Source of the DNA: Chryseobacterium aquifrigidense
Lineage (GTDB): Bacteria; Bacteroidota; Bacteroidia; Flavobacteriales; Weeksellaceae
Reading direction: 5' to 3'
Length of the DNA stretch: 64,000 nucleotides
NCBI RefSeq assembly: GCF_006716485.1
Contig: NZ_VFPD01000001.1
Location: 2,059,314-2,123,313 of the forward strand
How positions within the stretch are numbered: the first letter of the stretch is position 1; every line of letters begins with the position of its first letter. Positions 42,012 through 51,068 of this stretch are shown in pieces. The notes below the pieces were generated by a model that saw nothing but the letters and a program-made list of their open reading frames with translations, did not search any database and had not been told where the DNA came from. The translations under genes were made by a program, and so were the position numbers.

Positions 42012-42998
42012 TTATGATGATTGATGAGAATAAACGTCAGGATTTGCACAATTTGGCATTTTCTCATTTTTTGAAAAGGCGATAATATTTCCTGCAGCCA
42101 GTCTGGCCATTCCGTTTCGTGCTTCAACAGTTGCAGAGCCGATGTGTGGCAGAATACAAACACTGGAAAGCCCAAGAATAGGGTCATCCGCAGACATTGG
42201 TTCCGGATTGGTAACATCCAGACCAGCTCCCCAGATTTTCTTATCTACAAGTGCCTGATACAGATCTTTTTGGTTGTGAAAACCTCCTCTTGCTGTATTG
42301 ATGAAAATAGCGTTTGGTTTCATCTGCTCAAATATAGAATAGTTGAATAATTCTTTCTGCTCAGGCGTGAAATTAGCATGTACACTTAATACATCTGATC
42401 TCTGAATCAGTTCTTCGAAAAAAACATAAGTTGCTCCCAACTCCTTTTCTGCTTCTTCATTTTGATGGCGGTTATGGTAGATAATATTCATTCCAAAAGC
42501 CTTTTTTGATTTTTCGGCCATCTCATAACCGATACGTCCTAATCCAAAAATCCCCAGTGTTTTCCCATACAATTCCTGTCCCAAAGCATGTAAAGGGTCG
42601 AACGTACCCCAATTGTCATCTTTTACTTTCTGAAAATTATAGCTTGCCCGCCTTGCCACAGACTGCATCAGTAAAAAAGCGACATCCGAAGTAGCCCTGC
42701 TCAAAACATCCGGAGTATTTCCTATCGGAATATTTCTTTGGGTAGCTTCTTTAATGTCCACATGATCAAATCCTACAGAATATAAAGCAATGGCTTTGAT
42801 ATTCGGGCAGGCATCAAAAAAATTCTTATCATATTTGAAATCTCCACCTACATTGAGAATGGTATCTGCATTTTTACAGTAGCCAAGCCATTCTTCGTAA
42901 GAAAGATTTTCTTTTTCCGGGAATATAAGTTCCAGACCTGCTTCTTTTAGCATATCAATTCCTGTTTCTGGAATTCTTTTATTGATAAAAACTTTCAT
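42012..42998 (-). CDS. D-isomer-specific 2-hydroxyacid dehydrogenase
   Basis: 328 residues from MKVFINKRIPETGIDMLKEA; the ATG at 42998 is chosen because the frame further up (43043) adds a basic non-family leader. The NAD(P)-binding Rossmann motif is TLGIFGLGRIGYEMAEKSKK, the catalytic Arg is in NTARGG, and the catalytic His in LPHIGSATVEARNGMARL. Resembles glyoxylate/hydroxypyruvate reductases, which reduce 2-oxoacids to D-2-hydroxyacids; exact substrate open. Confidence 0.92.
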   Translation of the reverse strand: MKVFINKRIPETGIDMLKEAGLELIFPEKENLSYEEWLGYCKNADTILNVGGDFKYDKNFFDACPNIKAIALYSVGFDHVDIKEATQRNIPIGNTPDVLSRATSDVAFLLMQSVARRASYNFQKVKDDNWGTFDPLHALGQELYGKTLGIFGLGRIGYEMAEKSKKAFGMNIIYHNRHQNEEAEKELGATYVFFEELIQRSDVLSVHANFTPEQKELFNYSIFEQMKPNAIFINTARGGFHNQKDLYQALVDKKIWGAGLDVTNPEPMSADDPILGLSSVCILPHIGSATVEARNGMARLAAGNIIAFSKNEKMPNCANPDVYSHQSS

Positions 42999-43363
42999 TG
43001 TACTGTTGTTTAATGATTTTAAATAAAAAAACCTCACTCGCAAAAAGTAAGGTTATTGAACTTTAATATTAAAAAAATTATCTCTTTTCATCTGAATGCT
43101 TTATTCAAGATCTATTTTATTTTCTGTGATGGTGATTGTATACTGAGGATTTTAATTCTATCAATTTTCATTCCGAAATGAAGTTAAAAAATTTTAAATT
43201 TGATTAAATCCAAATGAATTTTATTAATAAAAAAGGTTCTTTAAAAGTCAAATTATCTAGATTTTGCTGTTCTGAATGAAAAATAATCTCATTGACGAAA
43301 CTGTATGAGATTCTTCACTGCATTGTATTTTATTCGGAATGACACACTTTTAGAGATAAGTTG
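42999..43363. repeat. 365-bp intergenic region with repeat element
   Basis: AT-rich. Has a weak hairpin AACCTCACT/AGTAAGGTT (43027-43053) and, at 43270-43344, a TGTCATTC-family unit: TTCTGAATGAAAAATAATCT, then ATGAGATTCTTCACTGCATT and TTATTCGGAATGACA. No gene seen. Confidence 0.6.
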
Positions 43364-44014
43364 CTATTGATTTGTATTACCAAGCATCGGAACAAATTTA
43401 TAAGCTCCAAATTCTTCCTTTTCAAATTCTGTTGGGCTTACTTTTGTAAATCTGTATAAGACCTGTTCGTCTGTTGGGCCTAATGGAATCACCATTATTC
43501 CTCCGACATTCAGTTGTTTTAAAAGTTCTGTAGGCAGTGTGGAAGCGCCGCAGGTTACAATGATTTTGTCGAAAGGAGCAAAAGTAGGAAGCCCTGCAAA
43601 ACCGTCTCCAAAACTCTGAAATTTAGGAAACAGATGAAGTTCTCTGAGTTTCTTTTTAGAAAAATCAAACAGATCTTTCTGCCTTTCCACCGTATAGACA
43701 TGAGCTTTCATCGCCATTAAAACTGCGGTCTGGTATCCACATCCTGTTCCAATCTCCAGCACTTTTTCACCTGGTTTTACCTTCAACAATTCAGACTGTT
43801 CTGCTACCGTAGAAGGATGGGAAATGGTCTGATGAGCCAGAATGGGAAATGCTCTGTCTTCATAGGCAAAATCTTCAAAAATACTCTCAATAAAAAGGTG
43901 TCTTGGAACTTCACTCATTGCCGAAAGTACATTTTCGTCTGAAATTCCAATTCTGTTTCGAAGATACTCGACTAAAATCTTTCTTTTTCCTTTATGTACA
44001 AACGAATCCTGCAT
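43364..44014 (-). CDS. pcm: protein-L-isoaspartate O-methyltransferase
   Basis: 216 residues, the normal length. It repairs damaged proteins by methylating L-isoaspartyl residues with S-adenosylmethionine. Landmarks: VPRHLFIESIFEDFAYEDRA, the substrate-binding stretch QTISHPSTVAEQSELLKVKP, and the SAM motif VLEIGTGCGYQTAVLMAM. C-terminal IIVTCGASTLPTELLKQLNV is the post-II motif. Probably monocistronic. Confidence 0.95.
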   Translation of the reverse strand: MQDSFVHKGKRKILVEYLRNRIGISDENVLSAMSEVPRHLFIESIFEDFAYEDRAFPILAHQTISHPSTVAEQSELLKVKPGEKVLEIGTGCGYQTAVLMAMKAHVYTVERQKDLFDFSKKKLRELHLFPKFQSFGDGFAGLPTFAPFDKIIVTCGASTLPTELLKQLNVGGIMVIPLGPTDEQVLYRFTKVSPTEFEKEEFGAYKFVPMLGNTNQ

Positions 44015-44117
44015 TTCACAAAAGTAAGAAATTAGATATTAGATTTCAAAAAAATCGGAGTAAAGATTTATCCACAAAAATAAAACAATCAAAAAATGAC
44101 TGCTTTATTATTATTTC

Positions 44118-44765
44118 TTAATTCCACTTTATCGGATAAGGTCCGTAAAAATCACTGAAGGTATTATCAGCGCATTTTTTTCTCACAAAAAAGTTATAAG
44201 TCACTGTTTTACTTAGCCCTGCATAGATGGCTTTTTGACCTGCAAATACCAGATCTCCGCTTGCAGGAGGAGCAGAACTGGTGGTCAACACAGTTTCGTA
44301 TGCAGAAACTCCATCATTTTCCCAGGACACTGTAGCATCAAAAATAGAAGAATTCGCAGAAGAGGTTGTTTTTGAACAGGTTGCATATTCTGGTTTTACG
44401 CAGGTGGTTGTAGTACTGGCCAAAATGGTAACAGGTCCCGCCCACTTGCTCCGGCCACCAGCTGTTCCGCAATTTTTTCTCACATAAAGATCATATTTGT
44501 TGTCTTTATAGAGAGGAAGGTTATAAAAATACTTGTTGGTGACCACTGTAGTTCCCTTTCCTAAAATGAAACCCTGTTCCCCATACTGCACTTCAAAATA
44601 TCCTTCTCCCTGACTTATAAAGCTCCAGGAAAGCTTGTTATTTCCTTTGTCAAATATCAGATTTGTTGGAGTTCCGCATTGCGCCTGCGGATCATATGGG
44701 CTATCTCCGATACATCCTGCAGCAGATAATCCAAAGATGAATAAAATCGAAATTATTCTTTTCAT
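44118..44765 (-). CDS. lipoprotein with fibronectin-III-like repeats
   Basis: 215 residues. The lipobox in MKRIISILFIFGLSAAGCIG marks an exported lipoprotein. The rest is beta-rich with two similar halves: the first has PTNLIFDKGNNKLSWSFISQ and YFYNLPLYKDNKYDLYVRKN; the second has FDATVSWENDGVSAYETVLT and TYNFFVRKKCADNTFSDFYG. Both end with the fibronectin-type YxxxVRxxC pattern. An adhesion or binding role in the envelope is possible. No enzyme motif. Confidence 0.78.
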   Translation of the reverse strand: MKRIISILFIFGLSAAGCIGDSPYDPQAQCGTPTNLIFDKGNNKLSWSFISQGEGYFEVQYGEQGFILGKGTTVVTNKYFYNLPLYKDNKYDLYVRKNCGTAGGRSKWAGPVTILASTTTTCVKPEYATCSKTTSSANSSIFDATVSWENDGVSAYETVLTTSSAPPASGDLVFAGQKAIYAGLSKTVTYNFFVRKKCADNTFSDFYGPYPIKWN

Positions 44766-44899
44766 AGTTATTTTTCTGACTGTGAATTTACTGTAATTTC
44801 TCCAATGAATAAAGGGGTTCCATCTTGAATATCTCCAAGTGAAAAGTCATGTATTTTATAAATGTACATTCACTATCTTTACAAAAATTTAATACAGCT

Positions 44900-45862
44900 A
44901 TGTTAAAAGCAGGTTTGGTAGGTGCCGGACACTTGGGAAAAATACATTTAAAACTTCTTAATCAGTCAGATCGATATGAATTTGTAGGTTTCCATGATAA
45001 AGATGTTGAAAACGGAAAGAAATTAGAAGCCGAATTCGGATATAAATATTTTGAAAATTTTGATGAACTGCTTGAACAGATTGACATGCTTGACATCGTC
45101 ACTCCTACAGTTTATCATTATGATTATGCTTTAAAAGCGATTGAAAAAGGCCTTCATTTCTTTATTGAAAAACCGGTAACCCAGACTCTTGAGCAGGCAG
45201 AAGAAATTCTTCGTTTGTGCCAGGAAAAAGGAATCAAAGCACAGGTAGGACACGTTGAGCGATACAATCCGGCTTTTATTGCCACTAAGGAGTATATCAG
45301 CAATCCGATGTTCATTGAAATCCACAGGCTGGCAGAATTTAATCCCCGCGGGACAGATGTTTCTGTAGTATTGGACCTTATGATCCATGATTTGGATATT
45401 CTATTGAGTATGGCTAAATCTAAGGTTAAAAACATCCACGCAAGCGGTGTTTGTGTGGTAAGCAAAACTCCGGATATTGCCAATGCAAGAATAGAATTTG
45501 AAAACGGCTGTGTAGCTAACCTTACTACTTCCAGAATTTCTATGAAAGCCATGAGAAAAAGCAGATTCTTCCAGAAAGATGCTTATATCTCTGTAGATTT
45601 CCTTGAGAAAAAGGCTGAAGTGATCAGAATGAAAGATGCTCCTGAAAACCCTACTCCATTTGATATGATCATTGAAAATGCAGATGGGGAAAAGAATCAG
45701 ATCCTGTTTGAATACCCGAATATTCAGTCCAACAATGCTATTTTGGATGAATTAAACTCTTTCGCTGATGCGATTACTGGCGACAAAAATGTAGAAGTTT
45801 CTCTTGAAGATGGAACTGAAGCGTTGAAAGTGGCTTTAGAGATTATGAAACTGATCAGTTAA
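44900..45862 (+). CDS. Gfo/Idh/MocA family oxidoreductase
   Basis: 320 residues from MLKAGLVGAGHLGKIHLKLL; the ATG at 44900 begins the Rossmann fold, while the 44849 start would be in the leader. The EKP motif (HFFIEKPVTQTLEQAEEILR) and the HxxD-like FNPRGTDVSVVLDLMIHDLD are typical of this NAD(P)-dependent sugar/inositol dehydrogenase family. A -7-like TATCTTTA lies at 44874-44881. The neighbours do not reveal the substrate. Confidence 0.9.
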   Translation: MLKAGLVGAGHLGKIHLKLLNQSDRYEFVGFHDKDVENGKKLEAEFGYKYFENFDELLEQIDMLDIVTPTVYHYDYALKAIEKGLHFFIEKPVTQTLEQAEEILRLCQEKGIKAQVGHVERYNPAFIATKEYISNPMFIEIHRLAEFNPRGTDVSVVLDLMIHDLDILLSMAKSKVKNIHASGVCVVSKTPDIANARIEFENGCVANLTTSRISMKAMRKSRFFQKDAYISVDFLEKKAEVIRMKDAPENPTPFDMIIENADGEKNQILFEYPNIQSNNAILDELNSFADAITGDKNVEVSLEDGTEALKVALEIMKLIS

Positions 45863-46298
45863 AAATTCGCTGTCTTATTAAGCAGCAATAGATATAATGC
45901 TATCTTATAAGGGATTATGAGGTAGCATTTTAATTTCTAATGTTATTACTGTAAACGCAAAGTTTCCATCTTTAGCTATGCGAGCAAAGCCTGAATCGAT
46001 TAAAAATCGATTCAATGAAGCTATATTACTTATTCTGTTAATTACTGCTTTGTATTCTTTAAAACCTGTAATGAAATAAAAATTTTTCATTTATAAGTAT
46101 TGATTTATCAATAAAAAATCCATTTCAAAACAAAAAAACAATATATTTGAAGAATAATTCAATAAAGCATTGAAAGATTTTGTTTTACATATATGGATAT
46201 CCGACATACTCAATGATCTGAATATAGATTCATCTGGGACGGTTATTATTCATTATAATTTCTAATATTTCCCTATTATTTAAACCATTGAAACTACT
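45863..46298. other. 436-bp intergenic region
   Basis: Holds TAAACGCAAAGTTTCCATCT and GCGAGCAAAGCCTGAATCGA joined to ATTAAAAATCGATTCAAT (about 45953-46015), words also found at about 38.1-38.2 kb. The rest is AT-rich leader for the GH5 gene. A minus-strand open frame of 61 codons here is not convincing. Confidence 0.5.
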
Positions 46299-48029
46299 AT
46301 GAAAAGAGCCATTCTATTATCCGCACTTTTATTGTCTCAATTTGGGACATCACAATTACTGAAGACATCAGGACAGAAAATCGTCAATGATAAAGGTGAA
46401 AACATTCAATTGAAAGGTCTTGGACTTGGCGGTTGGATGCTGCAGGAAGGATACATGCTGAAAACTGCAGATTTTGCAGGACCTCAGTATAAGATTAAGG
46501 AGAAAATTGCAGAATTAATTGGCGAAGACGGAATGAATGAGTTCTACAAAGCTTACCTGAAAAACGGAATCACAAAGCAGGATATCGACTTTTTAGGCAA
46601 AGCCGGATTCAATTCTATAAGATTACCGATGCATTACAATCTTTATACGTTACCGATTGAAAAGGAGGCTACCAAAGGAAAAGATACGTGGCTGGAGGAA
46701 GGTTTTAAAATGACAGATGATCTTCTTCAATGGTGTACAGATAACAAAATATACCTGATTCTGGATCTTCATGCCGCTCCGGGAGGTCAGGGAAATGATG
46801 CAAATATTTCTGATAATGATAAATCCAAGCCTTCACTTTGGGCCAATGAAGAAAACCAGAGAAAAACAGTAGCGCTATGGAAAAAACTGGCTGAACGGTA
46901 TAAAGATAATCCATGGATTGGTGGGTATGATCTGATTAATGAGCCCAATATTAATTTCACAGGTAAAAACCCAAATGGAACAGATGAAATGTCCAATGCT
47001 CCTCTTTGGAAGCTTCAGAAAGACATTACGGCAGCCATCAGAGAGGTTGACAAAAAGCATATTATTTTCATTGAAGGAAACGGCTGGGGAAACAATTATA
47101 ACGGACTTCCGGCTATCTGGGACAATAATATGGCTTTCAGTTTTCATAAATACTGGAATTACAATGATGATCAGACTCTGAAGTTTGCACTGGACCTAAG
47201 AGAAAAGCATAATATGCCGATCTGGCTTGGTGAAACGGGTGAAAATTCTAATGTATGGTTTACTGAGCTGATTCAGCTTTTGGGTAAGCATAACATCGGA
47301 TATGCTTTCTGGCCGATGAAAAAGATTGATAATATCGCGGGAATTACCAATGTAAAAACTACTCCTGAATATGAAAAACTACTGGATTATTGGAAAAACG
47401 GAGGTGAAAAGCCTTCCAAAGAGTATGCAAGAAAAGCTTTACTACAGATTGCCGACAATTATAAGCTGAACAACACAGAGATCAAGAGAGATGTCATTGA
47501 TGCGATGTTCAGACAGATTACGGATGCTTCTACAAAGCCATTCAGAAACCATCAGGCTCCTGGAAGGATATTCGCTTCGGAATATGATCTGGGAAGAATG
47601 GGTTCTGCCTATCTGGATAAAGATTTCATTAATCTTTGGGTGAGTGATCCGGCTAAAAGATCAGAATGGAACTCCGGACAGCAGATGAGAAATGATGGGG
47701 TGGATATTTATAAATGTAATGATAAGGTTACCAATCAGTATTATGTAGGAAAAACAGAAACGGGAGAATGGCTTCAGTATACAATTCAGTCAAAAGAAAA
47801 CAAAAATTATACGTTTGACATCCGTTATGCATCAGCCAATGATTCTAAAATAAGAATTGAAACGGCTTCCGGAAAAGTTTTAGCGACGGTTTCGCTTGCA
47901 TCAACAGGAGGAAATGAAAACTGGAAAACGGTTTCAACCAAAAATATCACCTTACAGAAAGGAGAAAACAAAATCAGGATCATCTTTGAAAATGATGGAG
48001 TTAATCTGAACTATTTTGAATTAAAATAA
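46299..48029 (+). CDS. glycoside hydrolase family 5 with C-terminal carbohydrate-binding module
   Basis: 576 residues. Signal peptide MKRAILLSALLLSQFGTSQL. The GH5 barrel spans about 20-360: LKGLGLGGWMLQEGYML, FNSIRLPMHYN, the acid/base Glu in GGYDLINEPNINF and the nucleophile Glu in IWLGETGENSN. The C-terminal part (about 440-576) reads as a CBM6-like beta-sandwich (YYVGKTETGEWLQYTIQ, KITLQKGENKIRIIFENDG type). An exported endoglucanase/glucanase-type enzyme; the exact glucan is unknown. Confidence 0.92.
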   Translation: MKRAILLSALLLSQFGTSQLLKTSGQKIVNDKGENIQLKGLGLGGWMLQEGYMLKTADFAGPQYKIKEKIAELIGEDGMNEFYKAYLKNGITKQDIDFLGKAGFNSIRLPMHYNLYTLPIEKEATKGKDTWLEEGFKMTDDLLQWCTDNKIYLILDLHAAPGGQGNDANISDNDKSKPSLWANEENQRKTVALWKKLAERYKDNPWIGGYDLINEPNINFTGKNPNGTDEMSNAPLWKLQKDITAAIREVDKKHIIFIEGNGWGNNYNGLPAIWDNNMAFSFHKYWNYNDDQTLKFALDLREKHNMPIWLGETGENSNVWFTELIQLLGKHNIGYAFWPMKKIDNIAGITNVKTTPEYEKLLDYWKNGGEKPSKEYARKALLQIADNYKLNNTEIKRDVIDAMFRQITDASTKPFRNHQAPGRIFASEYDLGRMGSAYLDKDFINLWVSDPAKRSEWNSGQQMRNDGVDIYKCNDKVTNQYYVGKTETGEWLQYTIQSKENKNYTFDIRYASANDSKIRIETASGKVLATVSLASTGGNENWKTVSTKNITLQKGENKIRIIFENDGVNLNYFELK

Positions 48030-48050
48030 TAATAATTGTCTTAAATTGCA

Positions 48051-48077
48051 GCTCTCTTCCGGTCTTCGGAAGAGGGC
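48051..48077 (+). terminator. intrinsic terminator of the GH5 gene
   Basis: GCTCTCTTCCG-GTCTT-CGGAAGAGGGC (one G-T pair) followed by TTTTTT. Confidence 0.88.
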
Positions 48078-48095
48078 TTTTTTAATGATCATACT

Positions 48096-48974
48096 ATGAA
48101 AAAAACAGCACTATTTTTCCTTCTGATTTCAGCATTTACCTTTGCTCAGACCTCTTTATTAGAACAAAAAATAAATTCAATTCTTAAGAACAAAAAAGCG
48201 ACAGTAGGCGTTTCTGTGCTAGGTTTTGAAAATGGTTTTACATACGATAAAAATGCAGATAAAAAGCTTCCCATGCAAAGTGTATTCAAGTTTCACATTG
48301 CTGCAGCAGTTCTGGATGCTGTAGATAAGCGAAAGCTTTCTCTGGATCAGAAAATCAAATTGGATTCATCAAACCTTCTTCAGAATACATGGTCGCCACT
48401 TCGTGATCAATACGCAGGAAAAAATGCAGAAGTTCCGTTAAGTGAAGTGATAGAATATACTGTTGCAAAAAGTGATAACAACGGCTGTGATATTCTTCTG
48501 AAACTATTGGGAGGTCCTCAAACAGTACAGAAATTCATGGATTCTAAAGGAGTGAAAGGTTTTCAAATCAAATATAATGAAGAGGAAATGCATAAAGACT
48601 GGAATGTTCAGTATCAAAATTATAGTACAACGAAATCTGCGGTTGATGTCCTTAAAAAGTTTTATGACGGAAAATTATTATCAAAGAAATCTACAGATTA
48701 TCTGATGAAAGTACTATGGTCTACCTCAACGGGAATGAATAAAATGGTTGAACAGCTTCCAAAAAATACGCCTGTGGCAAGAAAAACGGGATCGTCGGGA
48801 AAGAATAAAGCAGGTTTAACGGGTGCAGAAAATGAAATAGGAATCATTACTTTACCTAATGGAAAACATTATGCATTAGCTGTATTTGTCAGTAATTCAA
48901 CGGAAACGGATGCGGTGAACTGCAGAATGATTTCGGATATTTCCAGGGAGGTTTGGGAATATTTTAATAAGTAA
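48096..48974 (+). CDS. bla: class A beta-lactamase, subclass A2 (CIA/CGA-like)
   Basis: 292 residues with signal peptide MKKTALFFLLISAFTFAQ. Active-site motifs: Ser62-x-x-Lys65 in LPMQSVFKFH, Ser126-Asp-Asn in VAKSDNNG, and Lys230-Thr-Gly in ARKTGSSG; the omega-loop region is KYNEEEMHKDWNVQYQN. This is the pattern of extended-spectrum subclass A2 enzymes of Chryseobacterium (CIA-1, CGA-1). It hydrolyses beta-lactams in the periplasm. No ampR-type regulator or mobile element adjoins it, so it looks intrinsic. The exact allele cannot be named. Confidence 0.92.
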   Translation: MKKTALFFLLISAFTFAQTSLLEQKINSILKNKKATVGVSVLGFENGFTYDKNADKKLPMQSVFKFHIAAAVLDAVDKRKLSLDQKIKLDSSNLLQNTWSPLRDQYAGKNAEVPLSEVIEYTVAKSDNNGCDILLKLLGGPQTVQKFMDSKGVKGFQIKYNEEEMHKDWNVQYQNYSTTKSAVDVLKKFYDGKLLSKKSTDYLMKVLWSTSTGMNKMVEQLPKNTPVARKTGSSGKNKAGLTGAENEIGIITLPNGKHYALAVFVSNSTETDAVNCRMISDISREVWEYFNK

Positions 48975-49005
48975 AATTTTAAGCTTATTTTTAAAGCGAT
49001 TTAAC

Positions 49006-49416
49006 ATGAAAAAAATAATACTAACAACGGCTCTATTTGCTTTTACATTCTTTTATTCACAGAAGAATCAGAATTATTTAGAGATCAGCTACGGAAGTGT
49101 ATGCTGTGGTCCTCCATCTGATAAGCCTGTGATGAGTTTTCTGAAAGAATTTAAGAATAAAAGCCAGATAAAAAGCCTGGAAGTCCTGATTCAAAAGGGG
49201 CTGGGAAGAGAAGGCGAATATGCATTATATGTTGGCACAGACTTTCTTACAAAGAATCAAAAAAAACGACTGATAAGGGGATTAACAGCTACTGTTTCCA
49301 ACCAGAACAATAATAAGAAAAGTCAAAGTATAGGAAATGTTTCCTTTGATTCAACAGCTGTTGTCACACCATCTGATCTTGCAGATATAAAAAATTTAAC
49401 TATCTATAAAAAATAA
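49006..49416 (+). CDS. secreted hypothetical protein
   Basis: 136 residues. Signal peptide MKKIILTTALFAFTFFYSQK, then YLEISYGSVCCGPPSDKPVM with a Cys-Cys pair and a Lys-rich C-terminus containing TATVSNQNNNKKSQSIGNVS. No family recognised. It lies 31 bp after the beta-lactamase and 7 bp before the hydroxyacyl-CoA dehydrogenase, so the three may share a transcript, though functional linkage is not evident. Confidence 0.75.
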   Translation: MKKIILTTALFAFTFFYSQKNQNYLEISYGSVCCGPPSDKPVMSFLKEFKNKSQIKSLEVLIQKGLGREGEYALYVGTDFLTKNQKKRLIRGLTATVSNQNNNKKSQSIGNVSFDSTAVVTPSDLADIKNLTIYKK

Positions 49417-49423
49417 AGGAAAA

Positions 49424-50317
49424 ATGATCAAAAACATTGTAGTTATCGGAGCGGGAACCATGGGGAATGGTATTGCACATACTTTCGCACAGAGCGGTTT
49501 TAAAGTAAATCTTGTAGACGTATCCCAGGAAGCTTTGGACAGAGGTTTAAAAACCATTACTACCAATCTTGACAGAATCATTGCAAAAGGAAACCTTACA
49601 GAAGAGCAAAAAGCTGAAACTTTAGGCAATATTACTACTTTCACAGCATTGAACGATGCTGCAGGATTTGCTGATCTTATTGTAGAAGCTGCTACTGAAA
49701 ACCTTGATCTTAAATTGAAGATTTTTGGTCAGATGGATGAACTGGCTCCTGCCAACTGTATCCTTGCAACCAATACTTCATCGATATCTATCACCAAAAT
49801 TGCTGCTGCTACCAAAAGAGCTGATAAAGTAATCGGTATGCACTTCATGAACCCGGTTCCTATTATGAAACTGGTAGAAATCATCAAAGGATATTCTACT
49901 TCCAAAGAGACTTTTGATGCGGTTTATGAGATGAGTAAAACTTTAGGCAAAGTTCCTGTAGAGGTGAATGACTACCCTGGTTTTGTAGCGAACAGAATTT
50001 TAATGCCAATGATCAATGAGTCTATTGAAACACTTTACAACGGAGTGGCTGGTGTAGAAGAAATTGATACGGTAATGAAATTGGGTATGGCTCATCCGAT
50101 GGGTCCGCTTCAGCTGGCAGACTTTATTGGTCTTGATGTATGTCTTGCTATTCTGAACGTAATGTATGACGGCTTCAAAAATCCTAAGTACGCTCCAAAT
50201 CCATTGCTTGTGAATATGGTGACAGCCGGAAAACTGGGTGTAAAATCAGGAGAAGGGTTCTACGATTATTCTGAAAGCAAAAAAGCTGAAAAAGTTTCAA
50301 AAATGTTTTTGAAGTAA
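49424..50317 (+). CDS. 3-hydroxyacyl-CoA (3-hydroxybutyryl-CoA) dehydrogenase
   Basis: 297 residues, the single-function length. It oxidises (S)-3-hydroxyacyl-CoA with NAD. The Rossmann motif is VVIGAGTMGNGIAHTFAQSG, the catalytic His is in VIGMHFMNPVPIMKLVEIIK, and the C-terminal domain has FVANRILMPMINESIETLYN and MAHPMGPLQLADFIGLDVCL. Fits butyrate-type or fatty-acid metabolism; typical names are hbd or paaH, which sequence alone does not separate. Confidence 0.95.
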   Translation: MIKNIVVIGAGTMGNGIAHTFAQSGFKVNLVDVSQEALDRGLKTITTNLDRIIAKGNLTEEQKAETLGNITTFTALNDAAGFADLIVEAATENLDLKLKIFGQMDELAPANCILATNTSSISITKIAAATKRADKVIGMHFMNPVPIMKLVEIIKGYSTSKETFDAVYEMSKTLGKVPVEVNDYPGFVANRILMPMINESIETLYNGVAGVEEIDTVMKLGMAHPMGPLQLADFIGLDVCLAILNVMYDGFKNPKYAPNPLLVNMVTAGKLGVKSGEGFYDYSESKKAEKVSKMFLK

Positions 50318-50338
50318 TCTTAAATCAATAATTTTAAT

Positions 50339-50346
50339 TATCTTTG
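50339..50346 (+). promoter_or_regulatory. -7 element TATCTTTG
   Basis: Exact TAnnTTTG match, 22 bp before the ATG at 50369. Confidence 0.5.
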
Positions 50347-50368
50347 AGAAAGTTAAAACATTAAAAAA

Positions 50369-50608
50369 ATGAAATTACCAAAGTTTTTATTAGCAGATAA
50401 TTCGGAATTTCCAGAGGATCTATTCGTGGTTCATACAGAATATCCAAGATTTATCTTAAACGTTGAGGAAGAAGAAGTTGAGTGGTTAGATGATCTTGAA
50501 GGTGATGATGAAGAAACGATGGCAGACGAGGCTACTAAAGTAGTAGAAGCAGCGTTCAAATGGTGCGACGAAGAGTTGGCTAAGTACGACGAAGAAGAGG
50601 AAGATTAA
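50369..50608 (+). CDS. small acidic protein conserved in Flavobacteriia, function unknown
   Basis: 79 residues: MKLPKFLLADNSEFPEDLFV, HTEYPRFILNVEEEEVEWLD, then an acidic helix ending in a Glu/Asp tail. No signal or membrane segment. Small proteins of this form are common in Chryseobacterium and relatives and expressed from their own promoter, but I know of no assigned function. A perfect palindromic terminator follows 17 bp after the stop. Confidence 0.8.
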   Translation: MKLPKFLLADNSEFPEDLFVVHTEYPRFILNVEEEEVEWLDDLEGDDEETMADEATKVVEAAFKWCDEELAKYDEEEED

Positions 50609-50625
50609 TAACACTCTAAACATAA

Positions 50626-50651
50626 AAAAGGAACTCAATTGAGTTCCTTTT
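50626..50651. terminator. bidirectional terminator (perfect 26-bp palindrome)
   Basis: AAAAGGAACTCAA/TTGAGTTCCTTTT with T runs on both sides. It separates the convergent genes at 50369 and 50658. Confidence 0.9.
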
Positions 50652-50657
50652 GTTTTT

Positions 50658-51068
50658 TTATTCTGATTTTGTGAATTTCAATAGTAAAAGATTGTCTTTG
50701 TACAATTCCAAAGTATTTCCGGAAACCACATATTTGTTAGCTTTTCCCATCATATCCATAAAGTTCTGCTCTACCCCAATGTTGCTGCACATCATTTTTG
50801 TAGATCCCATCTGTCCGGCTGTAAAACTTCCTGTAGACGGATCTATGGTAGCCGTTCCGAAATAGTTGTTACATCCTGCATTTCCGGTGATCTTTTCTCC
50901 TTCAATATTCAATGTCGGAACTTTACCTTTCACCGTTTCAGCCAATGTCCATTTTGTGCTGGCAAGAGCAGGCTGAGCTTTTCCTACTTTAGAGGCAGAC
51001 GGGCTTGTCATAGATCCACATGAAGCCAGGACTGCAGCTGTACATATACTTAAAAAAAGATTTTTCAT
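50658..51068 (-). CDS. META domain lipoprotein (HslJ-like)
   Basis: 136 residues. Lipoprotein signal MKNLFLSICTAAVLASCGSM. The META domain is recognised by STKWTLAETVKGKVPTLNIE, ITGNAGCNNYFGTATIDPST and the MGSTKMMCSNIGVEQNFMDM stretch, with the conserved Cys pair. Related E. coli HslJ is linked to stress and novobiocin resistance. An outer-membrane-associated folding or protective role is inferred. Confidence 0.92.
   Translation of the reverse strand: MKNLFLSICTAAVLASCGSMTSPSASKVGKAQPALASTKWTLAETVKGKVPTLNIEGEKITGNAGCNNYFGTATIDPSTGSFTAGQMGSTKMMCSNIGVEQNFMDMMGKANKYVVSGNTLELYKDNLLLLKFTKSE

Noticed and set aside
45905..46090. 61-codon minus-strand open frame
   Set aside because: It runs through repeat words and has no recognisable protein features.
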